Part shown: one piece after another, positions 16,177 to 25,060 of the stretch
Layout: each line of letters starts with the position of its first letter
How positions within the stretch are numbered: the first letter of the stretch is position 1
From: Flavobacteriaceae bacterium CG_4_10_14_3_um_filter_33_47
GTDB lineage: Bacteria > Bacteroidota > Bacteroidia > Flavobacteriales > Flavobacteriaceae
DNA length: 53,439 nucleotides
NCBI GenBank assembly: GCA_002784145.1
Contig: PFKE01000022.1
Location: 1 to 53,439, forward strand
Direction: 5' to 3'
Position numbers and translations under genes: made by a program
Notes under the pieces: model-generated
What the model was told of the DNA's origin: nothing
Databases searched by the model: none
The model's input: only the letters and a program-made list of their open reading frames with translations

Positions 16177-18330
16177 TTATAAATTGTCTAATTGATTGCT
16201 CTTTTTATCTTCACTAATGGTCCAGAAAAAGCCAACAAAAAAGAATTGATCAGCTGCAGGCTTCAGCTCTCGTCTATCAAAAACCCCATTTGAATTGGGT
16301 GAATTAGCATATTGATACCCATTTATATTTTTAAATCCTAACACGTTATTTACCGATGCATACAGTATTTTTTGCGGACTGATTAAATACGCCCAGTTAA
16401 TACTCAGACTTTGGTATGCTTTGGTTTTATCATTCATAAACCCCGTTGAATTTGGGTTGTTAAAAGGTCTTCCTGAAGCAAAAGAATAACTAAATCCTAC
16501 TTGGCTTCTCCAGTCATTAATCCAGTATTTACCAACCAATGACAGGTTATGGGTATTGGCAAAATTTGGTTGAGCCTCAACTGGATAATTTTTATACATT
16601 CGCTTGGTATCTAAAAGCGAATAACTAATCCAGTAATCAACATTTTTTATACTCTTATTATCTCGCCAGAACAGGTCAATTCCTTTAGCAAATCCATAAC
16701 CATTGCTGTTATATTGACTATCAAATTGTGCAAAATCTGTATTATATTTTACCAAATTATGGTAGTCTTTAAAGTAAGCTTCGGCTCTGAAAATTTTTCT
16801 ATCTAAATTAAATTGATAGTTTAAAATATAATGTGTCGTGTTTTGTGCTTTTAAATTTTGATTAAACTTTAATATACTGCTTGATGGGTTCTGATAAAAA
16901 TTACCATAGGCCAATGATACCTGACTGGTTTTCGAAGTTTTGTAAGCCAACGAGAGTCTGGGTGCAGCATTAAATGTTTTAAACAATTCACTATACTCTG
17001 ATCTCAATCCCACTTTAAACGCTAATTCTCTTGAAACAAAAATATCAGACTCAACATAGGTAGAAGCTATGTTATCATCATATCCATAGTCGGCATTATT
17101 TGTGTTAACATCAGAAACATTTTCTTTAAAATTTGAAGCCAAATATTCAGTGCCAAAATATAGTTTAAACCAATTGCTAAAGCGCTTTTTAAATTTTAGT
17201 TTTGCATGAAAAGCCGTTTCAGTATCCTTTACAAGCATATCGAATACGTTTAAGTCATTATTACCACGTGTAAAGCTCATACCTCCAAAAACATCCCAAG
17301 TGTCGTTTAATTTGCCTTGATAAGACCCATTAAAATATAGGTTATTATTTTTTAATTTAAAATGAACGCCTTCAGTTTGGTTAATATCTTCTTGTTTGAG
17401 TTCAAAATTTGTGTTATCAAATGCGGCATAAAGTTTTAAAAGTCCGGTATCAAACTTTTTTCTAAAAACTGATTCACCTGAAAAGGTCTCGAAAGGTTTT
17501 ATCCAATCATTTCTATCAGGAAAAGCAGCAATATATGGTGCTAAATTAACATAAGCTCCATTAACACTCAAGGAACTTGTTTCCCATTTTTGTGTATTTC
17601 CCAAAGAGCCACCTATACTCATAATGCCAATATCTGTTTTATCTTGATTGGGCTCATCAATGGTGTTCAATAACAATACACTGGACAATGCCTGACCATA
17701 TTCGGCAGAATAACCACCTGTTGAAAAGGTAATTCCATCAAATAAAAAAGGCGAATATCTACCTCTTGTAGGAGAGTTATTGGTGGTAGGTGTATAAGGC
17801 GTAAACACACGAATACCATCGATAAAAATTTGTGTTTCTTCTGCCTCACCGCCTCTAACAAACAATCTGCCATCTTCTGCAACGGTTGTGGTGCCTGGCA
17901 ATGTTTGCAAAGCCCCCACAAAATCGCCTAGGGCACTTGCAGTGGTTACCACATCTAATGGTTTTAACACATTAACTTTAGTATTATCTCCAGCTTGAAA
18001 GGTTCCAGCAGAAAGCACTACGGCATCTAAAGTGTTTACATCTTTTTTTAGATATACAGTTAAATCTTTCATATAAGAAACCTCTCCAACCCTATAAAAT
18101 CTTTCAAAAGAAACGTATGAAACTATCAACGTTTGAGTTCCAGTTTCACTTGTTTTAAAATTAAAATGACCGTTATCATCCGTTGTACTTCCATCATAAG
18201 TACCTTCTAAAAAAACATTGGCTCCTATAATTGGAATGCCTTTATGGTCTAAAACAATACCACTTATAACTTGTTGTGCACTTAATTTAAAACTTACTAA
18301 AACTAAAAGAATAACGATAATTTTTTTCAT
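16177..18330 (-). CDS. TonB-dependent outer-membrane receptor with carboxypeptidase-like regulatory domain
   Basis: A 717-residue receptor from the ATG at 18330, where the signal peptide MKKIIVILLVLVSFKLSAQQ starts. The frame is open 48 codons further, but that part has no signal features. After the signal comes a CarboxypepD_reg-like beta-sandwich (about 20-95, VISGIVLDHKGIPIIGANV), then a plug domain (about 110-220, with LQTLPGTTTVAEDGRLFVRGGEAEETQIFIDGI), and a 22-stranded-type barrel ending in VGFFWTISEDKKSNQLDNL. There is no SusD homologue beside it, so it is not a classic polysaccharide locus. The substrate could be a metal chelate, peptide or sugar. It is followed by a TonB gene. Confidence 0.92.
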   Translation of the reverse strand: MKKIIVILLVLVSFKLSAQQVISGIVLDHKGIPIIGANVFLEGTYDGSTTDDNGHFNFKTSETGTQTLIVSYVSFERFYRVGEVSYMKDLTVYLKKDVNTLDAVVLSAGTFQAGDNTKVNVLKPLDVVTTASALGDFVGALQTLPGTTTVAEDGRLFVRGGEAEETQIFIDGIRVFTPYTPTTNNSPTRGRYSPFLFDGITFSTGGYSAEYGQALSSVLLLNTIDEPNQDKTDIGIMSIGGSLGNTQKWETSSLSVNGAYVNLAPYIAAFPDRNDWIKPFETFSGESVFRKKFDTGLLKLYAAFDNTNFELKQEDINQTEGVHFKLKNNNLYFNGSYQGKLNDTWDVFGGMSFTRGNNDLNVFDMLVKDTETAFHAKLKFKKRFSNWFKLYFGTEYLASNFKENVSDVNTNNADYGYDDNIASTYVESDIFVSRELAFKVGLRSEYSELFKTFNAAPRLSLAYKTSKTSQVSLAYGNFYQNPSSSILKFNQNLKAQNTTHYILNYQFNLDRKIFRAEAYFKDYHNLVKYNTDFAQFDSQYNSNGYGFAKGIDLFWRDNKSIKNVDYWISYSLLDTKRMYKNYPVEAQPNFANTHNLSLVGKYWINDWRSQVGFSYSFASGRPFNNPNSTGFMNDKTKAYQSLSINWAYLISPQKILYASVNNVLGFKNINGYQYANSPNSNGVFDRRELKPAADQFFFVGFFWTISEDKKSNQLDNL

Positions 18331-18819
18331 GATGAAATTTGGTTTGTTATATTGTTGGAACAAAATTGAAAAAGAAAAACATGACCAAAAATTGAATTTA
18401 ACCGAACTGTAAAATTTAGTAGATGAATTGAAAAACCCATGAAAATAGCATTCAACTTTTTTAAACAATGACATTGATTTTTAAAAAATGCCATCACTAA
18501 AAAAACACTTAACATACTATAAAATCCAATTATTAAGTCCAATTATTTTTTATATATTCGCTATGTTGAATAATGCAAAATTTTAGAATTTTATGTTAAA
18601 ATAAACATTATAGATTTTATCTATATAGTATATTCAATAAAATAATAATCAGTGTTTTACAACTATTATATAAACTTAAACTTTAATGCTTATAATTTCA
18701 TTAAAAAACTCTTTTAATCCATACTTTCAGCGTTAACAAGCATCCTTTATAATTAATTTTTTAATACTTTGTAACGTTTTAATTTTAAAAGCTACTTACC
18801 TATTAACTAACACATCAAA
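18331..18819. other. 489-bp AT-rich spacer between divergent transcription units
   Basis: This gap holds the promoter for the TonB receptor (minus) and for the ECF sigma operon (plus). I see no open frame with coding character, no tRNA and no strong hairpin. The only motif I would name is the ECF-type promoter candidate at 18771-18798. A match to TAnnTTTG on the receptor side was looked for and not found. Confidence 0.6.
18771..18798 (+). promoter_or_regulatory. Candidate ECF-sigma promoter (GTAAC-N17-TAC)
   Basis: GTAAC (18771-18775) followed after 17 bp by TACTTA (from 18793) lies shortly before the TTG start of the sigma factor gene. Spacing equals that upstream of the other two ECF sigma genes in the window, suggesting an autoregulatory promoter. 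The -10 part is the weakest of the three. Confidence 0.35.
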
Positions 18820-19314
18820 TTGACCAAAGAGCTAGAACATCATTTTGTTGAATTGCTTGAAAAGCATCAAAACATTATTCATAAGGTATGCCGATTGTAT
18901 ACCAATAATTATGATGCACACAATGATTTGTTTCAAGAAATTACAATACAGTTATGGAAAGCTTACCCGAAGTTTCGTGGTGATTCTAAGTTTAGCACAT
19001 GGATGTATAGAGTTGGTTTAAACACCGCCATAACACTTTATAGAAAATCTAAGCGTACCATAAATACCCAAGATTTTAATGGTGTTGAGTTTAGAATGAA
19101 AGCCGATGATTATGATGATACCGAGGAGCAACAATTAAAAACATTATACAAAGCAGTGTATGAGTTGAATGACATTGAAAAAGCGCTGGTTTTTTTATAT
19201 TTAGAAGATAAAGATTATAGAGAAATAAGTGAAACAATGGGGATTACTGAGGTAAATGCTCGAGTGAAGATGAACAGAATTAAAACTAAATTAAAAACAA
19301 TCCTTAATCCGTAA
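18820..19314 (+). CDS. ECF-type RNA polymerase sigma factor
   Basis: A 164-residue sigma-70 family protein of the ECF class. Region 2 covers about 10-80 (NIIHKVCRLYTNNYDAHNDLFQEITIQLW and FRGDSKFSTWMYRVGLNTAI), and region 4 about 105-160 (LNDIEKALVFLYLEDKDYREISETMGITEVNARVKMNRIK). The start is TTG (18820-18822); no better ATG lies nearby. It directs RNA polymerase to a small regulon in response to an envelope or other signal. The next gene, 4 bp on, is a 4-helix membrane protein that may act as its anti-sigma factor. A candidate autoregulatory promoter lies about 30-50 bp upstream. Confidence 0.93.
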   Translation: MTKELEHHFVELLEKHQNIIHKVCRLYTNNYDAHNDLFQEITIQLWKAYPKFRGDSKFSTWMYRVGLNTAITLYRKSKRTINTQDFNGVEFRMKADDYDDTEEQQLKTLYKAVYELNDIEKALVFLYLEDKDYREISETMGITEVNARVKMNRIKTKLKTILNP

Positions 19315-19318
19315 AACG

Positions 19319-19954
19319 ATGGATGAATTAGAATTATTAAAAAAAGATTGGAACAGGCAAGATACCACTTTTAAAAAATTGTCTTCAGAAGACATCTACC
19401 CTATTTTGCAAAAAAAATCGTCTAGCATTGTTAAGACCTTGTTTTATATTAGCATTGGCGAATTAATATTCTGGATATTAATAAACGTCATTCCTTACTT
19501 TTCATCTGATAGTTTCAGGGAACGTCTGGATGCTGTTTACACAAATGAGTACGCCTTTATGGGTCTTACAGTTTTTAGTTATGGTGTTATTTTGCTTTTT
19601 ATTTATTTACTTTTTAAATCTCACAAAGCTATTTCAGTAACTGATAATGCTAAAAAATTAATGGAAAGCATTTTAAAAACACGTCGTGTTATTAAGTACT
19701 ATGTGTTGTATAATCTGGTAATGGCCTTTATTTCTATGGTTATTGGTATGTACTTTGCCATTATGCACGATCCAAAATTAACCGACACCATTTCTCATTT
19801 TAACCAAAAACAAATGCTTGTTACTTACGCCATCCTTATAGGAGTTACATCTGTGTTTGTATTTATAATATGGCTTTTTTATAAACTACTTTATGGTTTA
19901 TTGCTTAAACGCCTCAATAAAAACTATAAAGAATTAAAAAAATTAGAAGTTTAA
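19319..19954 (+). CDS. Four-helix membrane protein, putative anti-sigma partner
   Basis: A 211-residue protein, family not named by me. A soluble N-terminus (1-35, MDELELLKKDWNRQD then FKKLSSEDIYPILQKKSS) precedes four membrane helices (about 41-62, 75-100, 122-146, 160-185) and a basic C-terminal tail. The short helical N-terminus in the cytoplasm is where membrane anti-sigma factors bind their sigma. Its position 4 bp after an ECF sigma gene and co-direction support that role, but no classical zinc (ZAS) motif is seen. The stop overlaps the convergent pseudouridine synthase gene by 12 bp. Confidence 0.75.
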   Translation: MDELELLKKDWNRQDTTFKKLSSEDIYPILQKKSSSIVKTLFYISIGELIFWILINVIPYFSSDSFRERLDAVYTNEYAFMGLTVFSYGVILLFIYLLFKSHKAISVTDNAKKLMESILKTRRVIKYYVLYNLVMAFISMVIGMYFAIMHDPKLTDTISHFNQKQMLVTYAILIGVTSVFVFIIWLFYKLLYGLLLKRLNKNYKELKKLEV

Positions 19955-20533
19955 ATTAGCTACTTCAATAACATCGCCAATTTCCATCTCATTTAGTTGA
20001 ATATTCCCTACTCTAACCCTTACCAGACGTAATGTAGGAAACCCAACAGCAGCAGTCATTTTACGTACTTGCCTGTATTTACCTTCATTTAATATAACAG
20101 AAACCCAAGAAGTCGGCCCGTGTCTGTCATCTCTTATTTTTCTTGAACGTGTTGGAAATTCAGGATGGATCTGAAGTTTAAAAGCCTCGCATGGTTGTGT
20201 ACTGTATTTTTTTCCTTTAAACCCAATTTCCACGCCTGCTTTTAAAGTTTCAATCGCCGTATTTGTAATATCGCCATTAACTTGCACATGATACTCTTTA
20301 TCAACTTTTTGGCTGTTTATAAAATCACTTGTTTTACCATCGGTTGTTATAAGTAATAATCCTTCAGATTTTTCATCCAGCCTACCAATAGCCATGGCAT
20401 TTTGTGGAAACTTATATAAATCGCCTAAAAACTTTTTCTTTTGCTCTTTTTTGGCATTGGTATAAAACTGACTTAAATACCCATAAGGTTTATAGATTAT
20501 GAAATGTCTGTGGTTTTCTTTAGATATTTCCAT
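19943..20533 (-). CDS. RsuA/RluE-family rRNA pseudouridine synthase
   Basis: A 196-residue pseudouridine synthase without an S4 domain, like E. coli RluE. It carries the catalytic block AIGRLDEKSEGLLLITTDG (nucleophilic aspartate in GRLD), KEYHVQVNG, and the substrate-side motif NEGKYRQVRKMTAAVGFPTLRLVRVRVG. The opening HFIIYKPYGYLSQF is typical of the RsuA group. The target is probably a 23S rRNA uridine but is not proven. Its start overlaps the 3' end of the upstream topoisomerase III gene by 14 bp, indicating co-translation. The 3' end overlaps the convergent membrane protein gene by 12 bp. Confidence 0.92.
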   Translation of the reverse strand: MEISKENHRHFIIYKPYGYLSQFYTNAKKEQKKKFLGDLYKFPQNAMAIGRLDEKSEGLLLITTDGKTSDFINSQKVDKEYHVQVNGDITNTAIETLKAGVEIGFKGKKYSTQPCEAFKLQIHPEFPTRSRKIRDDRHGPTSWVSVILNEGKYRQVRKMTAAVGFPTLRLVRVRVGNIQLNEMEIGDVIEVANLNF

Positions 20534-22811
20534 TTAAAATATTAAAAACAAGTTCTTTGGAGGCTTTCTGCCCATTCATTTTTTTTCTAACTTCTTCAAA
20601 AGACATTCTAAAATCGCAACCCAATTTGTAATGCCTGCAACCATAGGCCAATTTGCCTTTAATAACGGTTCCCGATTGGCATTTGGGACACCTTAAGGTT
20701 TCTTTTACATTTTTAACATTGCTTTTCTTTGGCTCTAAAATAAGCTTGTAATTTTCATCAAAACGAATGAGTCCTTCAGTTGTACCTGAGTGGGTTTTAA
20801 ATCCTTTTAAATGAACCGTAGAGCCTTTTTCAACTAATCTTTGGTATTGGGTTTCTGATATTTTTTTATTTTGAAAGGTAAATGGTAATACAAAATCGCA
20901 ACCAGACTTAAATGCGCTGCATCCAAAGGCTGATTTTCCTTTAATAAGATGTCCGTTTTTACATTTAGGGCATGTTTCAGAAACAAGTCTTTTCTCCTTT
21001 TTTGCCAATGCATTGCTGGCTTTCTTTTTACTTGCAGATTCGTATGAAATATTGGCGCCTTTAGCTTCACTGCGTACTTCATACACCAATGCTTCAACCA
21101 TTTGTTTCATACCCGAAATAAAAGCATTCACACTAAATTCACCCTTTTCAATATCTTTTAACTGCTTTTCCCAAGTACCTGTTAGTTCCGCAGATTTCAG
21201 CAATTCATTTTGAATTATTTCTATAAGCTGAATCCCTGCCGATGTTGGCAATACCTGCTTTTTACTTCTTATAATGTACTTTCGCTTAAAAAGTGTTTCA
21301 ATAATATTAGCACGCGTAGATGGACGACCAATGCCATTTTCTTTCATCAAATCGCGTAATTCTTCATTATCCACTTGTTTTCCAGCGGTTTCCATGGCAC
21401 GTAACAAGGTAGCTTCTGTAAATTGATTGGGTGGTTTGGTTTCCTTTTCTAAAAAAGATGGCTTGTGTGATCCTTTTTCACCTTTAACAAAGGTTGGCAA
21501 CATGTCTGGTTCCTTTTCTTTGGCATCTGGAACTTCAAAAACAATACGCCACCCTTTTTTTAAAATTTCTTTACCAGTTGTTTTAAAAAGAACGTCTGCA
21601 GCCTTTCCTAGAACTGTGGTGTTAGAAACCAAACAATCCTCATAAAATACAGCAATAAATCGTCTTACAATAATATCGTACACTTGCTGTTGATTGTATT
21701 GCAATTTGGTTTGATCTCCTGTTGGAATGATAGCATGATGATCGGTGACTTTTTTATCATTAAAGAACTTAGGAGATTTCTTTATTTTCTTGACTAAAAT
21801 CGGCTGGGTTAAATCTGAATAATGGGTTAGTTTTTGAAGAATTCCAGGTACTTTTGGATAGATATCATTGGATAAAAATGTGGTATCCACTCTTGGGTAG
21901 GTTACTACCTTTTGTTCATATAAGGTTTGAACGATTTTAAGGGTTTCATCGGCAGAGAATCCAAATTTGTTGTTACAATATACCTGAAGCCCTGTTAAAT
22001 CAAATAATTTGGGCGCATATTCGTTACCTTCTTTTTTATCAATGGCTATAATTTCAAAATCACTTTCTTTAACTTTATTAGCTAAAATTTCCCCATCTTC
22101 TTTCTTTAAAAAGCGTCCTTCTTCATAGCTAAAAAGCGTATCTCTATAAAGCGTTTGCAATTCCCAATACGGTTTAGGTTTAAAATTTTCTATATCTTTA
22201 AAACGGTTTACCACCATAGCCAACGTTGGAGTTTGCACACGACCGACCGACAATACTTGTTTATATCCACCATGTTTTACGGTATACAATCTGGTTGCAT
22301 TCATACCTAACAGCCAATCGCCAATAGCTCTTGAAAACCCTGCATGGTATAAATTATCATAGTCTTTGGATGGCTTTAAATGCTCGAAACCTTCTTTAAT
22401 AGCTTCGGTGGTTAACGATGAAATCCATAAACGTTTTACCTCGCCTTTATAATTTGCCTGATGCATAACCCAGCGTTGAATAAGCTCACCTTCCTGACCA
22501 GCATCACCACAGTTTATAACCACTTCGGCTTTATCAAATAAACTTTTTACAATATTAAATTGTTTTTTTATTCCAGAATTAGCTACCACTTTGGTTTGAA
22601 ACTTATCAGGTAGCATGGGCAAGTTGTTTAAATCCCAGCTTTTCCAATGAGGTTTATAGTCATTGGGTTCAAAGAGTGTACACAAATGCCCAAAGGTGTA
22701 GGTTACAACATATCCATTCCCTTCAAAATAACCATCATGTTTGGTATTGGCTCCTAAAACAGAGGCAATTTCACGTGCTACACTTGGTTTTTCAGCAATA
22801 CAAACCTTCAC
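20520..22811 (-). CDS. topB: DNA topoisomerase III (type IA)
   Basis: A 763-residue type IA topoisomerase, which passes single strands to decatenate or relax negatively supercoiled DNA. The Toprim domain has EKPSVAREIA (E7) and the acidic motif D103-A-G-Q-E107-G-E109. The signature LSVGRVQTPTLAMVV follows near 187-201, and the catalytic tyrosine is Y305 in VTYPRVDTTFLS. The C-terminus carries two zinc-ribbon-like repeats (about 625-660 and 710-745, each CPKC...GC...GCDF), more typical of TopB forms in Bacteroidota than of E. coli TopB. The length is normal for such forms. It overlaps the downstream pseudouridine synthase gene. Confidence 0.95.
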   Translation of the reverse strand: MKVCIAEKPSVAREIASVLGANTKHDGYFEGNGYVVTYTFGHLCTLFEPNDYKPHWKSWDLNNLPMLPDKFQTKVVANSGIKKQFNIVKSLFDKAEVVINCGDAGQEGELIQRWVMHQANYKGEVKRLWISSLTTEAIKEGFEHLKPSKDYDNLYHAGFSRAIGDWLLGMNATRLYTVKHGGYKQVLSVGRVQTPTLAMVVNRFKDIENFKPKPYWELQTLYRDTLFSYEEGRFLKKEDGEILANKVKESDFEIIAIDKKEGNEYAPKLFDLTGLQVYCNNKFGFSADETLKIVQTLYEQKVVTYPRVDTTFLSNDIYPKVPGILQKLTHYSDLTQPILVKKIKKSPKFFNDKKVTDHHAIIPTGDQTKLQYNQQQVYDIIVRRFIAVFYEDCLVSNTTVLGKAADVLFKTTGKEILKKGWRIVFEVPDAKEKEPDMLPTFVKGEKGSHKPSFLEKETKPPNQFTEATLLRAMETAGKQVDNEELRDLMKENGIGRPSTRANIIETLFKRKYIIRSKKQVLPTSAGIQLIEIIQNELLKSAELTGTWEKQLKDIEKGEFSVNAFISGMKQMVEALVYEVRSEAKGANISYESASKKKASNALAKKEKRLVSETCPKCKNGHLIKGKSAFGCSAFKSGCDFVLPFTFQNKKISETQYQRLVEKGSTVHLKGFKTHSGTTEGLIRFDENYKLILEPKKSNVKNVKETLRCPKCQSGTVIKGKLAYGCRHYKLGCDFRMSFEEVRKKMNGQKASKELVFNILNGNI

Positions 22812-23002
22812 TTATTATCTTTTAAAATGATACCTGCAAAATAGGCATTTACACCTGATTTTTAAAGGAGAATTACAAGGAGTTATTAACGGTTATTACT
22901 GTGCACAAAAGTATTGTTTACTGCTTGTTCATGCCTTTTTACAATACTTCTTTAGTTATGATTTTTTATTTATTCTGAAGGTTTTTATCCCGGGTTGTGG
23001 GA

Positions 23003-23033
23003 ATCATGTAACCTATTCAACGTATCATGTAAC
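23003..23033 (+). promoter_or_regulatory. Two ATCATGTAAC direct repeats, 21 bp apart
   Basis: Identical 10-mers ATCATGTAAC at 23003-23012 and 23024-23033, exactly 21 bp (two helical turns) apart, lie just upstream of the -7 element at 23054-23061. Such geometry is that of activator sites read by LytTR-type or similar dimeric regulators on one face of the helix. A LytTR regulator is encoded at 11579-12334, but the link is speculative. Confidence 0.5.
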
Positions 23034-23053
23034 AGCACCGTATTTAAAGAGGG

Positions 23054-23061
23054 TACCTTTG
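23054..23061 (+). promoter_or_regulatory. Bacteroidota -7 element (TACCTTTG) of the ice-binding lipoprotein gene
   Basis: TACCTTTG fits TAnnTTTG, with expected transcription start near 23068 and a leader of about 32 nt. No -33 TTTG is seen, consistent with control by an activator at the repeats upstream. Confidence 0.55.
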
Positions 23062-23099
23062 CTAAGTGATATATTTCACGCATAAATAATTTATAAAAC

Positions 23100-24176
23100 A
23101 TGATAATTAAAAAAATTTTAACATCCATAATGCTGGTTTCTGTTATCCTATTCTCTAGTTGCGATAACAATGATGATGATAATGCTAATATCAATCTTTT
23201 CACTATTGATGAAACGTCTCCTGCAAATAATGCAGCAGGTGTATCACGTAATGCGGTTATTACAGCAACATTCAGTGAGAATATGGATACGTCAACCATT
23301 ACAACATCCAGTTTTATGGTAAAACAGGGAACCAATGAAGTTTCTGGCTCTGTTAACTATTCTGGAGATACGGCAACCTTTACACCAACAGAAAATTTAT
23401 CTGCAGGTAAAGTTTACACTGCCACTTTAACCAGAGACGTAAAAGATCTTGCAGGAAATTCCATGGCATCAAACATGGTTTGGAATTTTACAACTGGAGG
23501 TACATTAACAGCTCTTAACGCAGTAAATCTTGGTGCTTCAGAAAATTATGTTGTTTTGGCAAAAACGGCCATTAACAATTCTTTAACTTCTATCATTACG
23601 GGAGATTTAGGATTAAGCCCTGCTGCAACTTCGTTTATTACAGGATTAGCATTAACCGATGCCACAGGATATGCAACTTCAGCTCAGATTACAGGAAGAG
23701 TATATGCGGCTGATATGGCAGACCCAACGCCTATTAATTTAACAACAGCAGTTGAAAATATGATTACAGCCTATAACGATGCTGCGGATCGTCCTTCACC
23801 TGATTTTGTTGAATTAGCAACAGGAAACATTGGAGGAAAAACGCTTTTACCTGGTCTTTATAAATGGACAAATTCAGTAACCATTCCTTCATCTATTACC
23901 ATTTCGGGTACCGCTGATGATGTTTGGATATTCCAAATTGCAGGAAACCTTAGCATGAGTTCTGGTATTAACATGACTTTAGAAGGAGGCGCTCAAGCTA
24001 AAAATATTTTCTGGCAAGTAGCTGGCGAAGCAACTTTTGGAACAACTTCACATTTTGAAGGCGTATTACTTTCAATGACAGGCATTACGTTTCAAACTGG
24101 TGCAACCATGAATGGAAGAGCCCTTGCTCAAACAGCCGTTGTTCTTGAAGGAAACTCAGTTTCTGAACCTCAATAA
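23100..24176 (+). CDS. DUF3494 ice-binding (antifreeze) lipoprotein with N-terminal Ig-like domain
   Basis: A 358-residue lipoprotein. The signal ends in a lipobox with Cys21 (LFSSC), followed by an Asp/Asn-rich tether (DNNDDDNAN). A Big_5/Ig-like domain (about 36-130) shows SPANNAAGVSRNAVITATFSENMD and TFTPTENLSAGKVYTATLT. The rest (about 135-358) is a DUF3494 beta-solenoid, recognisable by NLGASENYVVLAKTAINNS, TSIITGDLGLSP, LATGNIGGKTLLPGLYKW, DDVWIFQIAGNLSMSSG and NIFWQVAGEATFGTTSHFEGVLLS. Proteins of this fold in cold-adapted microbes bind ice and inhibit recrystallisation. Anchoring on the cell surface would suit ice adhesion rather than free secretion. It stands alone with its own promoter region and terminator; DUF3494 genes are frequently transferred horizontally. 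Confidence 0.93.
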   Translation: MIIKKILTSIMLVSVILFSSCDNNDDDNANINLFTIDETSPANNAAGVSRNAVITATFSENMDTSTITTSSFMVKQGTNEVSGSVNYSGDTATFTPTENLSAGKVYTATLTRDVKDLAGNSMASNMVWNFTTGGTLTALNAVNLGASENYVVLAKTAINNSLTSIITGDLGLSPAATSFITGLALTDATGYATSAQITGRVYAADMADPTPINLTTAVENMITAYNDAADRPSPDFVELATGNIGGKTLLPGLYKWTNSVTIPSSITISGTADDVWIFQIAGNLSMSSGINMTLEGGAQAKNIFWQVAGEATFGTTSHFEGVLLSMTGITFQTGATMNGRALAQTAVVLEGNSVSEPQ

Positions 24177-24196
24177 CCTAATAAATAATAAAATAA

Positions 24197-24232
24197 AAAG
24201 GATAGAGATTTGGGTTTCTATCCTTTTTTTTT
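24197..24232 (+). terminator. Terminator of the ice-binding protein gene
   Basis: A perfect 10-bp stem AAAGGATAGA (24197-24206) / TCTATCCTTT (24217-24226) with a 10-nt loop, running into nine T. It is 20 bp after the stop codon. Confidence 0.93.
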
Positions 24233-24484
24233 GCTCATTGCTAGACTTGGGGCAGACTAACAACATAAGTAGATTTTAATACTGTAAAAGTAAAATATTA
24301 TATTGAATTACACAAGAAAAATATGTATTTTATCGACTTATTTTACACTTAATCGATATTTTTGTTTGTAAGATATTGATTTTCAGTAATATAATATTTA
24401 ACATAAAAAAGCTTCCTAATCAAATAAAATTAAAAACTGATTAAACTTTTAGTATCTTCATAAGTCAAATAAGAAAGTAATTGT
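24233..24484. other. AT-rich spacer before the second ECF sigma operon
   Basis: The gap between the ice-binding protein gene and the sigma gene is 308 bp in all. After the terminator it has no coding frame and no RNA gene that I can see. It carries the ECF-type promoter candidate at 24443-24466. Confidence 0.6.
24443..24466 (+). promoter_or_regulatory. Candidate ECF-sigma promoter (AAAC-N17-GTC)
   Basis: AAAC (24443-24446) and GTC (24464-24466) are separated by 17 bp with a T-rich block after the -35 part. It has the same geometry as at 31995-32023. The GTG start of the sigma gene is 18 bp downstream. Confidence 0.4.
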
Positions 24485-25027
24485 GTGATTCAAGAATCTG
24501 AATTAGTAGAAAAACTACAATCTAAAACAACCATAGACAGTGGTTTTAAAGAACTGGTAACGCTTTATAAAGAACGTCTTTATTGGCATATCAGAAATAT
24601 TGTAAAATCTCATGATGATACCGATGATGTTTTACAAAACACCTTTATAAAGATTTACAGAAATATTGACACCTTTAAAGGTGAAAGCAAATTATTTTCT
24701 TGGATGTATAGAATTGCCACCAACGAAGCCATTACATTTTTAAACAGTAAAGCTAAACGATTACAAATAACCAACATGGAGGTTCAAGATATTGCCATTA
24801 AAAATTTAACTGCCGATGTGTATTTTGAAGGCGATACTATTCAGTTAAAATTACAACAAGCCATTGCCAAATTACCTCAAAAACAACAGTTGGTTTTTAA
24901 TATGAAATATTTTGAAGCATTAAAATTTAAGGACATGTCTGAGATTTTAAAAACGAGTGAAGGCGCTTTAAAGGCTTCTTACCACATTGCAGTAAAAAAA
25001 ATTGAAGAGTATCTTGTTAATAATTAA
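24485..25027 (+). CDS. ECF-type RNA polymerase sigma factor
   Basis: A 180-residue ECF sigma. Region 2 (about 15-90) has LYWHIRNIVKSHDDTDDVLQNTFIKIYRNI and FKGESKLFSWMYRIATNEAITFL. Region 4 (about 120-175) has LPQKQQLVFNMKYFEALKFKDMSEILKTSEGALKASYHIAVKKIE. The start codon is GTG at 24485. It is the first gene of a three-gene operon with a single-helix membrane protein and an exported Spy-like protein, a layout frequent in Bacteroidota stress-type sigma operons. A candidate autoregulatory promoter lies immediately upstream. Confidence 0.93.
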   Translation: MIQESELVEKLQSKTTIDSGFKELVTLYKERLYWHIRNIVKSHDDTDDVLQNTFIKIYRNIDTFKGESKLFSWMYRIATNEAITFLNSKAKRLQITNMEVQDIAIKNLTADVYFEGDTIQLKLQQAIAKLPQKQQLVFNMKYFEALKFKDMSEILKTSEGALKASYHIAVKKIEEYLVNN

Positions 25028-25060
25028 ACCTTTATCAAAAATAAGAGTCATACATAAGAA

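Noticed and set aside
18331-18400. TAnnTTTG-type promoter for the TonB receptor
   Set aside because: I searched the minus strand for the motif and found only partial matches.
22985-23335. 116-codon minus-strand frame opposite the ice-binding lipoprotein gene
   Set aside because: It covers the signal peptide and Ig-like domain of a clear plus-strand gene and has no family character.
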